From: Monocercomonoides exilis
Taxonomy: Eukaryota > Preaxostyla > Oxymonadida > Polymastigidae
Direction: 5' to 3'
DNA length: 64,000 nucleotides
Assembly (NCBI GenBank): GCA_001643675.2
Contig: LSRY02000010.1
Span: 461,001-525,000, forward strand
The notes under the pieces were generated by a model. It was not told the origin of the DNA. It saw nothing but the letters and a program-made list of their open reading frames with translations, and searched no databases. The translations under genes and the position numbers were made by a program. Positions 35,131 through 47,767 of this stretch are shown here, piece after piece; positions within the stretch are counted from its first letter, which is position 1; the number at the start of each line of letters is the position of its first letter.

Positions 35131-35929
35131 ATGTCAGAAGAATTACAGGCCGGTGTTTTCGAGGGTGAAGAACCTGAAGAAGATATACCAGAAGAAGAAT
35201 GTGGGGTATTTTCCTCATCTTCTGTATCAAATGAATTGACACCAGCTGTTACTGTATTTAGCGGAGAAGAAGCTGAGGATGATATTGAGGAAGGTAATTC
35301 ATTGTTTTTTTTTCCAAATTTTGATAATTTCAAATGTGATGAAATTGTGATATTGCTGTTAAATCTATTTTTTATGTATTTTTTTCCATTTTTATTTTCA
35401 GAGCAATGTGAAATTACATCACAAAATTTTTCTTCGTCTGTATCCCCGCCACCTTCTCAAAACAAAACTTCTCAAAATCACACGCAGCAAATAAATCAAC
35501 AGATTTTGAAAGTTAAGCAGCCAGAATCAAAATTACAAGCAGATCTTTGTATGGATGAAAAAATCTGATTTTGATTATGAAATATAAACAAATGAAAATT
35601 ATTTATTATTTCTTTATAAAAGACGCTCATTACCAAGCCATTTACAAAATTATGGAAAACAAGCATGGGGCATGTGATAGAACTATTAACAAAGCAATGG
35701 GCAACATTAGCATATCACTTTCTCTTCTTGGACCTTTGTTTCAGGTATTTATTTGTAATATTCATTGTTAACACTAATTTGCAATAATTTATAAAAGGAT
35801 ATTGCTGACGGGCTACAGAAAACAAAACGGCATTTGACAGAAACAACTTTATCAATAACACATCTAAACAGAACAATGAATTTTTGGTGAAATATTTCTC
35901 TTATATTTCAAAATTATCAAATTATTAAG
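35131..35929 (+). CDS. Small spliced hypothetical protein, acidic N-terminus
   Basis: Not recognised. Exons are 35131-35293, 35402-35548, 35623-35744 and 35798-35929; introns 1-3 use donors GTAATT, GTATGG and GTATTT and acceptors TTTTCAG, ATAAAAG and ATAAAAG. The N-terminal 60 residues are acidic (EGEEPEEDIPEEE), followed by a Ser/Gln/Asn-rich linker and a helical C-terminal half (HYQAIYKIMENKHGA, ISISLSLLGPLFQ). The last exon is doubtful. In phase it reads through to TAA at 35927. A frame change at an AAAAA run near 35819 would instead give a more regular charged helix ending at TGA 35891. A small coiled-coil complex subunit is possible; no family was identified. Confidence 0.45.
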
Positions 35930-36260
35930 AAAATGTAATATCATTTAATATCTGAATGAATTGGAAAATGGTGGTTTGTGAGATATTTTATTTTCTTTTT
36001 CTTTACTTCTCTTTTTAATTGCCATTTCTGAAAATTTATAGGAAATGTGTGGATAAATAATCGTATTTGTTTTTGAATGCTGTAGGACTAATAAAGTTAA
36101 GGAATTATTAACGCTTCAATTAACTTTTTTTTTTGATTGTCATTTCAAATTATTTTATACTCTTTGATATTTTTCTTCAAAAAAATTTTTTTTTCATTTT
36201 AACTTATTGAAGTTTAATTGCAAATTTTTTATTTCTAATTAAAAACACTTTTATGATAAG
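35930..36260. other. AT-rich spacer
   Basis: Intergenic A/T-rich DNA with T-runs, ending at the left inverted repeat of the Merlin-like element. No gene is visible. Confidence 0.4.
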
Positions 36261-37664
36261 CAAATTAAAAGAATATCGGAACTTTCAAATTGAGATTATT
36301 TATGTTTCTATTGATTTCTTTTGCGTCAATAAAGTGTTGTAATGCAAATAAAGTTGCCGGAAAACGTTTTAAAAAACAAACAAATGATTTTTATTAAAAT
36401 TGATCAAATGAAAATTTCTGCTTATTCATCTGAATAATGAGAAGCATCCCCTCCGTCATCAACGCTATTTGAATTTTCTTCTTTTTCATCATCACGCGAC
36501 TTATGCAAAATATCATCAACATCATGAATTTTTTCATTTTCAAAAAAAAAATCAATTTCTTCATCCGCAATAATAGTTTTTTTCTTCTGTAAAAAAAATG
36601 AATCATTATATGCAAAATATCAACAAAGTTTGGGTTTGAATTTCGTTGAAAAAGCCACATGCACATGCAATTTGTTTTGAATAATTTTCTAACACCTTAC
36701 CAAGGGAAAAAATGCTCTTAAATGACTCCACAACCCTTCAACGGTATTGGTACATGCACCTGTTTCTGGATCTTTGAAGTTCCTTTTATGACAGACCGTA
36801 ATATGTTCATAACCAATATCTTTCAGACAATTATAGCTTTTCCATTCATCACTAATTATTGTTGTGCCTGCTAATATCCTTTCTTGAATAATAGGAATCA
36901 ATGTTTCTTTTTTCCTGTCTGGCACGATGATAACAAAATTTGTTCCAGCTCCTCCTCCTTCCTTCCTCTCAACTCCCCCGAAAATCCACAGCATGTCCTT
37001 CTTTCTTCCTCTTCCATATTTCCTTCTCACCCAAACAGCTTCATCAATTTCTATATATTTTCCCTGTCCACGTTATTTTCGCATCGTTTCATTCCATATT
37101 TGTGTTCTAACAACTCATTCAATGCACGTCCAATAATCAATTGTTGGATATGAAACCCCCGTCAGCAAATGAATTTGTTTTAATCCAATTCCAATCCAAT
37201 TGTACAATAGAATCTGTAAGACAATATTTATTGGTAGTTTCATTTTGGAAAATACAGAATTTTTAAATATTGAGGTATTTTTTCGGCAAGTTTGACACGA
37301 AAGATATATGTAACCTTCTGTTTCCTCCCTAATTCTCATTTTGCTTCTGCATTTTGGGCAATCGTTGGTAGCGAACTCTTGAAAACGTTTGAAAAACCAA
37401 TTCCACGTTTCTTCTTTATCATGGAAGATCGTATTCAATCGAAATACTGTTTGACTATTTTTTTCCTCTTCAGATCTTGCCATATAACTTTTTTGATCAT
37501 AAACCATAGATTAGAATTTTTATGACTTTTTGTTGTTTTTTTAAACTTCTAATAAAGACTTTCCGATAGCTGAAATTTTGCATAATGTATCAATATATAA
37601 TTAAAATAACTTTCACTATTTTTTTTTGTGCAAAATTGAGAGTTCCGATATACTTTCATTTTGC
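36261..37664 (-). mobile_element. Decayed Merlin-type (IS1016-like) DNA transposon
   Basis: A transposase remnant is bracketed by imperfect terminal inverted repeats of about 30 bp. The left one (about 36262-36292) contains ATATCGGAACTTTCAA; the right one (about 37632-37660), reverse complemented, contains ATATCGGAACTCTCAA. Outer bases GCAAA match on both sides. The element is about 1.4 kb, typical for Merlin. I could not find a convincing 8-9 bp target duplication, so the ends are approximate to a few bases. It sits 0.4 kb from the right arm of the inverted duplication. Confidence 0.75.
36394..37507 (-). pseudogene. Merlin transposase, frameshifted
   Basis: Reading from 37507 down, a zinc-ribbon (CPKCRSKM...YLSCQTCRKN) is followed by a helix-turn-helix-like stretch (LKQIHLLTGVSYPTIDYW). 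Then come the catalytic core IEIDEAVW (first Asp near 37044), WIFGGVER, IISDEWKSY (second Asp near 36849) and NTVEGLWSHL (Glu near 36738). This is the DDE order of the IS1016/ISXO2-like family used by eukaryotic Merlin elements. The frame shifts to +1 at about 37125 (ALNELLEHKYGMKRCENN), back near 37065, and to +1 again near 36690, where the C-terminal MWLFQRNSNPNFVDIL is found. Stops TGA 37115 and a TAA near 37068 lie in the main frame. I could not build introns that fix this, so it is a dead copy. Confidence 0.78.
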
Positions 37665-38084
37665 CTGAAAAAATATTCTTATGTTCAATAATTAACGTTT
37701 CATCACATGTTCATTTGCATCTCCATAAAAAATAAAATAAAATAAAATAAAATAAAAATAAACTCACGGTAATTTGGAAAAGATAATATATTATAATTAA
37801 TAAATGAAAATATTAGTCACATTCGATTTGTTCCTCAAATCATCATATTTAAATTAAAATTGAGATTTTTGAAAATAATACAAATCTATCTCATTTTTCA
37901 TTCAATAACAAAGAAAAATTTTTTGTGCACATATTTTCTTTCTAAAAAGAAACATTTTAAAAATCTTAAAAAATGAGTGAATAGATGAGAATTAATTCAA
38001 CAAAAATTTGATGACTTATTTTAATGTTTTTTTCAATAAATGAATCTTAAATAAGAACATCCAGTTGCTTTTAAAAAAAAGATT
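37665..38084. other. AT-rich spacer
   Basis: Low-complexity A/T DNA including an AAAATA-type run near 37728-37757. No gene is visible. It ends where homology to the left arm of the inverted duplication begins. Confidence 0.4.
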
Positions 38085-39893
38085 TCATAAAGCACAAAGA
38101 AGATAAATATTTACATTCTATTACTCACTTAAACAATAACAAATCAGTTGTATATTATAAGAAGCGAATTAGAAATCTAGTCAAAAACGAGATTAACACT
38201 CAATAAAGGTGATAAATACATACATTACAAAAATAATTCAAAAAAATGTTTTAAAAAAACGAAAGATAAACCAAAAATTCAAAGTTAAAATATGGTGATA
38301 AAACGATATCATAAAAGAAATCGCGAATGCAAGAAGTCTAATGAAAAAAAAACTGTGACAGCCAACGAAAGTTCAACTTTCAAATGGATATTATCAAATA
38401 TACATGTATAAACTTCAACAAAATAATCAATAGCTATTATTCACACATTTCATCACAACATAATATTTTGCTGTTGTTCATTTTTTCAAAATTTCCAAAT
38501 CGGTTTTGATCTTGCCAATCATCAATGGAGTTTCGTCTATTGCGATGAACAATAAGTGCAACTGCTTCCATTTTCATCGACATTTGTATCTTCTTCAAAG
38601 TCAAGAGCATCCGACACTGTTGGCATGACAGCTCCTGCTGGAAAACGCTGGATAAACTCCCTCTTAAGCCCAATCAATGTGCATCTCTCAAACGGATTTG
38701 GCGACAAGCACGATTGAACAACTCCTAAATAAGTTGATCCGTTCACTTTCATCAAACTTGGAAGTTGCCCCTCACTTATTTTCCTTCCAGCCATCTCAGC
38801 CTCATAATCAGAAAATGGAATCTCCAATGTCAAACATTCCCACAACATCATCCCAATGGAAAACGAAACAGAAGCTTTTGTTGCTCCCATCTTCATATTG
38901 ATCAGCAGCTCAGGTGCCTTCCATCGCAAACACTCATTTCTGTTGTCTTCATCATCCTCAAACGCTGATGAAGGTGGAGGCGAGTGTGCGTATCTCTTGC
39001 TCCTTCTTGAGCCATCAGACGAAGATGTTACAATCGTGGATGATGAAATCGAAGATGAATCTGAATCTGAAGAAGAACAGTCGGAGTGCATGGCAATACA
39101 AATAACCATGTGTTCAGAGAAGAGCACAATGTGAGGGCTGAGGTTTTCCAAAGAAGAAAGAGGATTTTCCATTTCATCAAATGAGTGAAGTGCTCCATTC
39201 GCAACCCAGAACAGAATTTGGGCAGCTGTCACTTCTCTCTCCTGCAAAGTGTCAATTGCCATTTCCTTCTTTTCATTCCTCCCATGAAGCAGCATGAACA
39301 GCGAATCCCTAAGGTCCACAATCAGTTTTTCATGAGGCGAAGAACAGGCTATTGCATCCACCAAGTTAGACATGGATGAGGTGGTGGGGCACAGACTTTC
39401 CGTTCGAACAAATGTTGTGTCTGTATCTGAAGTGTCTGTTGTTGAAGTGGATGAAATTGAAGGTGATGGTGTTCTTTTTCTTGTCTCTTCCTCTTCCTCC
39501 TTTTCCAGTGCCCAATCGGGAATCTTGTCTGAGTCCTTTCCCAATATGTATTCTGTCGAGCCACTCTCAGATAGCAAATACTCTTTAGACTCCGAATGCA
39601 CCATATTCGTCTCATATACCCTCTTCTTTATCCTCTCTTCATTTTTCTTCTCTGCTTCTCTCTCTGCTCTCCTCCATTGCTCCTCAGGTGACATCTCCAT
39701 CGTCACCATCTCAAATGCCTTCGGATCCTTTTTTATATTGTCTTCCACAATTATCTCCAATTCTTCTGTTCGTCTCTTTTGCTTCTTCCATCGAACAGCA
39801 AGGATAATAGACACAACAAGAACTATTAAGAACATAATAATAAATATAACTGCAATTATAAAAGCCCATGATTTCCCTTCTTTTCCTCCTTCA
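38085..39893 (-). repeat. Right arm of the inverted duplication
   Basis: Reverse-complement match of 1868-3679, covering 3' flank, stop region, cytoplasmic tail and membrane span of the second surface-protein gene. The last 125 aligned residues differ at about three positions. The 440-bp non-coding flank differs only by scattered substitutions and one or two small indels. Confidence 0.85.
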
Positions 39894-42800
39894 ACAAGTT
39901 GTTCATCTCCACTTTGTTCAATTGCACTTCTGTTCTTCAGAATGAAAGAATCAGTGGCTGATGGTTTATCAACTTTCCCAAATAAAATACACACCCTTAC
40001 TTCTGCTTCACTTGGCACATCTTCAATTGTCTTGACAGGAACAGACCCATGCACCTCTTCCTCTGATATGAAACCGTTTGCATCAAACGAATATTTCTCA
40101 ACCACCTCATCATCCCCAATCGCTGCAACTGTTTTGAATGAGAGGTTGCAAGGGAGGAGAATCGATCCTCTGAACACAACGTCCACCTTCTCCCCTGACT
40201 TTTCCGATGACACACTCTCCACCTTCGGGATGAAAAATGGTGATTCTCTTTCTTTTGCTATTCCTTCCAGCGTGCATCCTTCGTCCAATATCCACAGCGA
40301 CGTATTTCTTTCCCATCCATCTCCTCCCTTCAAACTCACAACATTCAGTTCTCCACTGCCTTGGCACACAACATTCCTTCTTGCTGATCGGAATTTCTCT
40401 ATTCTTCCGTCGTTGTTCATAAACTCATCTTTTTCGAGCTTCACACTTGAATGTTCTATTCCCACCCCGCCTTTCGACGAATTTGCGATTGTTGAATCTT
40501 TCACATAAACGCTGCAGTTTATTATCTCGATGACAGATCCATTCCATTTGCACACATCATTTTCTTCTTTTATTTTTGTTCTTTTTGACTCTTCATTTTT
40601 CTTGTTTCCTTCATCATCCAAATCTCCAAAAACGCAACATGAATCAATCAACGCTTCCTTCAAGTTATTCAAGCTAACAGCTGATCCTTTTGGTGCATTC
40701 AAAAAGCACTGACTGAATGTGCAGTTGATCAACTGAAGATCATCGCAGACACTTTCGCATTTAACAACACTTCCATCCATCCCATCAGAGGTGATATTCA
40801 CAAATGAGGAAATAAAAATTGATAGTGATCCCTTTGCAAAGTCACTCAATTTGTTGTTTTCCAGAGAATCTTTATCACAAATACTTGAAGTTCCGTCGTT
40901 GCTGAGACAAATGAAGCATCCGTTCGCAATTGTGGTATTTTCAGAAATGGCATTTGATATAATTACACGCGAATAAACACTTGAAACAATTGCACTGTTC
41001 GCGAGTTTCAGATCGCCAAAAGTGACATTCTTCAGTTCAGCTGAGCAAGATCCCTTGAAAAGCAGCAAAGGAGCTATCATCATTTGAACTCCGTTGATAA
41101 CTCCTTCATTCATCACAAATACTCCGCTTTTCACAATAACAAGACTTGAATTCAAACAGACTGAGGACTGGCATGAAAAATAACACGAATCAATCAACAA
41201 AGAGCCATTTATCTGTTCCAAAATTGCCGGGTGCTTGCATGCAAATTCAATGTCGAACAAAAACTTACAACTCTCAGCAACACACTCTTCGGAAAAGCAA
41301 ATAATTCCTCTGCTTTCGTTGTTGAAGGGGATTGATTCGCAAAAGTTCAACAGAGCATCATCTTTCAGTGATGAGCCCAATCGCAAATTCGAAAGAGCAG
41401 TCTCTTCAACAACAGCTGCCGAGCCATTAATCCAAATGCAATTTCGAAATCCTGGTTCAACATGAGAGGATGCGCACGAAATAGAACGGCACGGATTGGT
41501 TTGTGATCCACACAAACGGCTGTCCTCAAACCCCTCCGATACAAAGATGGCTTCTCCTTTGAAAAAACGAATATATTCCATTAAGTCCACATCAAATAAC
41601 ACTCTGTCACTTCCACAGATTGAGTTATTGCTCTGAAGCGCTGTCTGATTGAAGTCCAGTGAGAACAACGTTTCATTGATCTGCTCCATTATTGACTCGC
41701 ATTGGATGAAAATGTCTTTTCCAACAAATGCATTGTTCACAACAAACACATCATTCTTTATCAGAAGTCCAATCTCTCTAATTCCAGAATTCGATGTTTC
41801 ATCCTTGTTCTGGCAGTTTATCATCATCCCTCCTCCCCTTCCCTCAACTGTCGAGGATGCACACCAAACAAATGAGCATCCTTCCACTGTCAGACGGGAA
41901 TATTCATGTTCCAAGCATATCATTGCTCCTCCGCCTTCTTTGCTTCCCTCACTCACGCACTTTTCCAGATTGCTTTTGTTCACAATGAATTCTATCTCCC
42001 CAAACCCACTGCTGCTTACTATTCCAGCTCCTTCATCCTCCCGAGTTATAAATGAAAAATTCGAGCAACTGATTGTGATTGCTGTCTTACTGTTTATCCT
42101 TCCCAAATTGCCTTGATGACTCAATGGAATGATAACACTTGAATCAGAATTCGTGCTTATAATACTTGCTCCAGTCACATTTATTGAAGCAGCACTGAGA
42201 AATTCCACACTTACAACTGATACAGAAGATCCAAGAAGCAGGAATGCTCCTGAAAGCGAAAAGCCAGCGATAAATACATGATTAAGCATTGCGCCACCAC
42301 TTACAACATTCAGAACAGTTGGATAGACTGCCACCTGGGAAACTGTCGCATTAGATACAAAAGAGCAGTGAGAAACTGACAGTGAAGATGTTGCAGCAGA
42401 AAACAAAACAAAAGATGTGTCAGCATCTGATGTTGTTGGAAGAATAAATTTCAGATCAGAAAACGATAGTTGAACTGTTGAACAAATGGTTGCTGCATCA
42501 GCGCCATTTACACTGCATGCAAAAACATTTGTGTTATTTGAAAGTCCTTCCATTAATACAGATGGATTGGTCAATGAAGGCACATTGGAAGATTCAGAAA
42601 ATGAAATCGGGTTATTGATTGAAGCTGACTGAATGAGTGTTAAAGAAGTCGGTGAAGTGAGTGAATTTGGAGGGAATTGAGCAGAAAATATCTGATCCAC
42701 AGTCTTGCACGGGGTTACTTCATATCCACATCCACTGAAGTCTGCTCCATTTGTCCCATCCACAAACCCATTTCCAGACAGATTATTCCATAAGAACACA

Positions 42801-45800
42801 ACTATAGGAATCACATATTCCACTCCAGTCGTCGATCTCTCCCACCCACATATTTCTTCTAGTGACGATAACTCTTCACCACTCAAATTCCAGCAAAAGT
42901 GTTGTTCATTGACAATTTCATTCAGGTGATCTCCATTCACAAAAATATTCTTTCCTTTCCATGCTAAACACCGGTCAAATCTCAATTGTTCCAATACAAA
43001 ATTTGTTGCTCCATTCTCCAGTTCCAAGAACAACCCTCCTCCGAGCCCTTTCCCTTCATCAGTTCCGTTTCCGCTAGGAACTGTGCACCTCTCACACGCA
43101 ACACCACTTATATTCACTTTGTTTTCCTTATTCACTTCTAACAAAATTCCTCCTCCTCTCGATCCATCTCCTCCTGTACAGCTCGATGAAAATGTGCAAC
43201 CCTCAATCAGCACCTCGAAAACTTCCTCTCTTCCTTCTCTTTCTCTGCTTTCATATCCTCCTAAATACAAACTCCCTCCATCGCCTTCTTTCTTTTCAAC
43301 CCCCAAAATCCGACAATCAATCATCCTTACCGAGTGGCATCCTTCAAAAAGCATAAATGATGATAACGAAAATGAAATGTTCTGATTTATCTCAAACCCT
43401 TCAAGCTCCACTTCACCTCCTTCCGCGCAAATAATGCAGTACCCGACCGAAGTCCCAGTTGCATTAATCGAAGATGCAAACAAAATAGAGCACGATGAAA
43501 GAGCAAGCGAAAAAGTGGAATGGAGAAATGCTCTTCTTGATGAATCAAACGCAGACGGAAGGTGTAACGAAAAATTTGAAAAAGAACAAGCTACCGAGCA
43601 ATCAACAAATGCATCTTGAGTAAATTTATCTCCTTCAACAACTGTAATTGTTGCTTTTTCGATGTGCTGCGAAATCATGAATATGAGTGGAATTGCAGAA
43701 ATCAACATTTCTTCAGAAATTGAGGTTGAAGATAAAACTTCAACCAGACCAACCGCATTCGATATTCGATTGTTCACGCAATAACTCACAGAACCGCAAG
43801 GAAATAGCTCATATCCGCAATGCGTGTGATCTGCCCCTTCTACTCCATCGACAAATGCTGAACTTGAAAGCGAAGCAAAAAACACGAAAAGAGGAATTGC
43901 GTGATCCTCTGCTCCATTTTCACTTCCATATAACATCGTATCTTCAGGTGACGTAACCCTTCCGTCAAAAAACATAAACGTCGAACTATTCACAATATCT
44001 TTCAGCAAAATATTATTTTCACACTTCACGAACACATCTTTCCCCAGCCATGCCAAGTTCTTCTTAACTTTCGAAAATACCACACCCTCATCCAACTTTA
44101 GAATACTTTCTTCGCTCTCTATCCCAATCATCAATCCTCCTCCTTTTCCTTTGTCTTCAATCAACTTCCCTGCACAACACCCTTCGAACACACTGCTTCC
44201 ATTCACGACAAGACCATCGCCAGCCCCCAGTGAAATATGTGCTCCTCCTCCGCATTTTGCACTTCCTTCTGCGCAACACTCACTCACATTGCAATTGTCT
44301 ATCATAAGTTCACTCGCTACTCCAGTTTGCCCTCCGTTCCATTCTGCGTATATGCATCCTCCATTTCCATTTACGTTTTTGAATCCAGAAAATCTACAAT
44401 TCTTGAAATCAGCAAATCCATGCAGTCCATGACACTTTATGAACGATTTCGATTGTAATACCGCTCCGTTTTTTGTCTCAAAGTTTTCCACTTCTAATCC
44501 CCCTTCTTCAATATCTGCAAATCCATATTCCACAGCGGAGCCTTGTGAGATAACTTCGAATACTATGGAACAATTAATCAATAACAATGAAGATGTTGAA
44601 CAACTGATAAAGAAAGAGGCTGATTGCAATTGGGAAGGAAGCCCAAAACAAATGTTGTTAAACGAAGCACCTGCTGTCACAGTCACAAAAGATGAAGAAG
44701 AAAAATCTGAAGGAGCAAGAATTGAAACCTGCAATCCCTTCTTGATTGCAGAGACATTCCATGGGTGTTGTGATACAATTAATTGCTCATCAACTTGCAG
44801 GCAGTCATCAATGACAATCAATGGTGAAGATGTTGGGAATAACGCGCGAACGGTGTGCATTATGGTCAGGCAAGGCAAAAAGGAAAGTCCACAGAATGAT
44901 GAATCCAATCCTCGCGATGGATCTCCAGTTACATGTGCAGGCGCATTAAAAGGAACGAGAAATGCATTCAGTGAAAATGGATTCAAAATCGGAATGAGTC
45001 GATCGCAACACATCAGATCATCTGATGAGGATCCCTCAAATGATATATTCAATGTTCCATTGTTCAGCCAAACAGATGACAAAGCACTTCCATTAATGAA
45101 AACATTGTTACCTCCATTATTTGCGCTGCACTTGCAAAATGTGATGTCAGACAGACAGAAGTCAGTTGCACCTTCAGCCATCTCAATATATATCCCTCCT
45201 CCAAATCCGCCACAATGGCAGCTCGTGAATAATGTGGAAGAACTTTGTGATCCAATCTGAAGCGAGCTACTCTCATGATCGAGAAAGATTGCTATCCCTC
45301 CTCCATTTCCTGAAATGCATGAACAATTCTCAATTGTGTTGTTCATCATCTTCAGATGTTCGTTTAAAGCAGTGCGAATTGATAGAATGAGTCCACTTCC
45401 TGTTAAGAGAGTAACATTCGCAACAGTAATATTGCTCAGATGGCTATCTTCTGCCTCAGACGATGAAGAATGATGGAATAGACTTTCAGATGTTGTTATA
45501 TTGCAGATAAGAAGATCTCTAATTTCCACTTTCTTGAGGCAAACATCAAATACATGTGATGAAACTTCCAATTCTTCTATATTGAAAGTCGATGAAAAAA
45601 TCGCAACATTGCTGATTGTGAGCAAAGAAATCGAATCAGATTGGAATATAGTCGGAGTTGGAACAGTTGTTGAGTTCTGATTAACACTGAAGGAAAGCGC
45701 ATAAAGCGTTCCACAAGAAATTGAAAACAGAGATGAGTCAGCTGGGAGCAAGTCTGTTGCAAGCTGCACATTTTGTCTAGAAGATCCCGTTATTTTTAGT

Positions 45801-47767
45801 GTCTTGGAATTGAGATGTAGTGGAGATGGTTCTGATGAAATTAATCCCTCCAAGAGAGTAATCGTTGATAAAGAAATGGAATGAAGAGAAGAAATGGCTT
45901 TTTGCACTGTTCTGCATGGAGAAAATTCGTCATTACAAACAGAACCAATCAAGTCTTGACCATCATTCCCCACAAATTGATTCAAGGAAAATGGCTCCAT
46001 CCATCCTGTTGCATATCTAACTCCTTCAGCATAATTGAGATAAACAGATTGTGTTGTGCACGTTGTGAAAGATTCCACAAATGGAGGCGGATTTTGTCTC
46101 AAATGATTCGTGTTATCTGTAATTTCAACATCTATACCATTCGGATCTTCACGTGTGCAAGAACTTTCAAAATACAAATGAAAATAAAATAAAACCAAAT
46201 TTGTTGATTCAAAACTTTCTCCATTCCAATGAAACGATCCTCCTCTGAATGATGCTGAACACTGATAAAATAAGCAGCTTCTTATTTCTGTCGTTCCAGG
46301 AGGAGACATGCACATACTTCCTCCTGCATCTTCGACTATTGAGCATCTTATGAAACTGCAATATGAAACGCTTGACAGGCTTTCTACATCGTTTTCTCTT
46401 CGCGTTAAATTAATATTGGATGAAACATGACGAAAAATACGAAAAGCACCACCAGCTCGGCTTGAAGAGCATTTATAAAAATAGCATCCAATTATAATTG
46501 GAGATGTCTGAATGTAACGTTCATAACAGCCTCCTGCTTCTGATTTAGCTTGACATTCATGGAAAGAACTATTCTCCAATGAAAATGAATCTATTCCTTC
46601 AACAAATATAGCCCCTCCATTACTTTCTGTTGCGATGCACGAATTGAAAGTGCATCTCCGAATCGAGACTGAGATTTCTGTTATATTCGCAACAAAAATC
46701 GCTCCTCCCTTCGTTGCGCTTGCATTCTGCCATTCACATAGCAAAAACGAATAATTTCCTTTTTCTGCTATTGGTAGACTCTCCATTCTTTTTGGATTTG
46801 TTTCGTTGCCTTCGTGTTGGATGTTGTTGTTTGCAGAGTGACGGCAGTTTTTGAACGAGCAATTGAATACCCTGAGAGAGATTGAAGGCACATTTATTGA
46901 ACGCACAATTCCCCCATAGATGGCATCTGGTACATGGTCGAAATTGCAGTTACTCAGAAATGAAAAGCAAAATCCCTTTTGAAAACTATTTTTAGCCTTT
47001 GAGGCAGATGTGACATTGAAAAAAGAAGATGTGCTCACAGTAATAGAGCATGCAGCTGTTGCGCCAAAAAATGGCGTGCACAACAGTTGTAACGATGAAA
47101 ACTCCGAGTTTAAAACACAAAAAGCGCCCAACTTTCCATCGGTCGATGCTGACCCACAAAACAGTGGAGGAACAAATCCACATGAACTCTCGTGCAATAA
47201 CGAAATGTTATCTAGAACAGCATTTCCACTTTCAAAGGCCAATGGGGAAACAGCGTCCTCGCTTGGCAAAACAAATATCACTGAAGACACGATCAGTGCA
47301 GATTGCTTCATGAAAATAGCATTCACATGTGAATGGACAGGAGAAGCAATAAGACTCGAAAATTTTGCGGATGAATTCAGAAGCACAACTTCAGACTTAA
47401 TCAATGTGGCAGGATGATGTTCGAACAATCGCTCTTTTACAACAGTGCTGTAATTATCATTTCGTTTGTGCTCTGAAAAGCCTGAAATAAATGGTATTCT
47501 GAATAAGTTATTTTGAACGGTAGAATAAAAATAGTTCAAGCAATTGACATAAATAATTTAATAATTTATCAAAATCAAAAAACAATAAAAGAAACAAAAC
47601 CCTATTTGCTTAAGCTGCTTTATATAGTCTGTACTTTTATAATTATTTTCAGGTGCGTTATTGATGAAAGCTCCGTCTTCACCATTGGTAAGAAAAGCAT
47701 TTGAACAATAACAAGAATCATCAAGAAATATCTGCAATACTACATGCAATAGAAAAAAGAGCACCAT
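38537..47767 (-). CDS. Complete Pmp-like beta-helix surface protein with pseudokinase tail, 3042 residues
   Basis: Exon 1 (47601-47767) encodes a signal-peptide-like start (MVLFFLLHVVLQIFL). A 102-nt intron (donor GTTTTG, acceptor TTATTCAG) leads to one huge exon, 38537-47498. The ectodomain (about 2600 residues) is built of modules with a recurring header, a small Gly/Asp-rich turn then CG-x5-PC-x-[ST]-[IV]. Headers lie near 45930, 44890, 43820, 42730 and 41490, about 350-410 residues apart. Each is followed by beta-helix strands with GGAI/GGGI-type turns and many NxS/T sites, like Chlamydia Pmp and Trichomonas Pmp-like proteins. One membrane span (near 39830) precedes KKQKRR. The tail repeats the kinase-like C-lobe: LSPHIVLF, a Ser/Asp-rich insert, RWKAPELL, GMMLWECLT. 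The HRD Asp and DFG are missing. TAG stop at 38537-38539. Likely a cell-surface adhesin or receptor; ligand unknown. Confidence 0.85.

Noticed and set aside
36261-37664. Bacterial insertion sequence or contamination
   Set aside because: The transposase resembles IS1016, but eukaryotic Merlin elements share this origin. The element sits in AT-rich spacer between spliced eukaryotic genes with its own inverted repeats.
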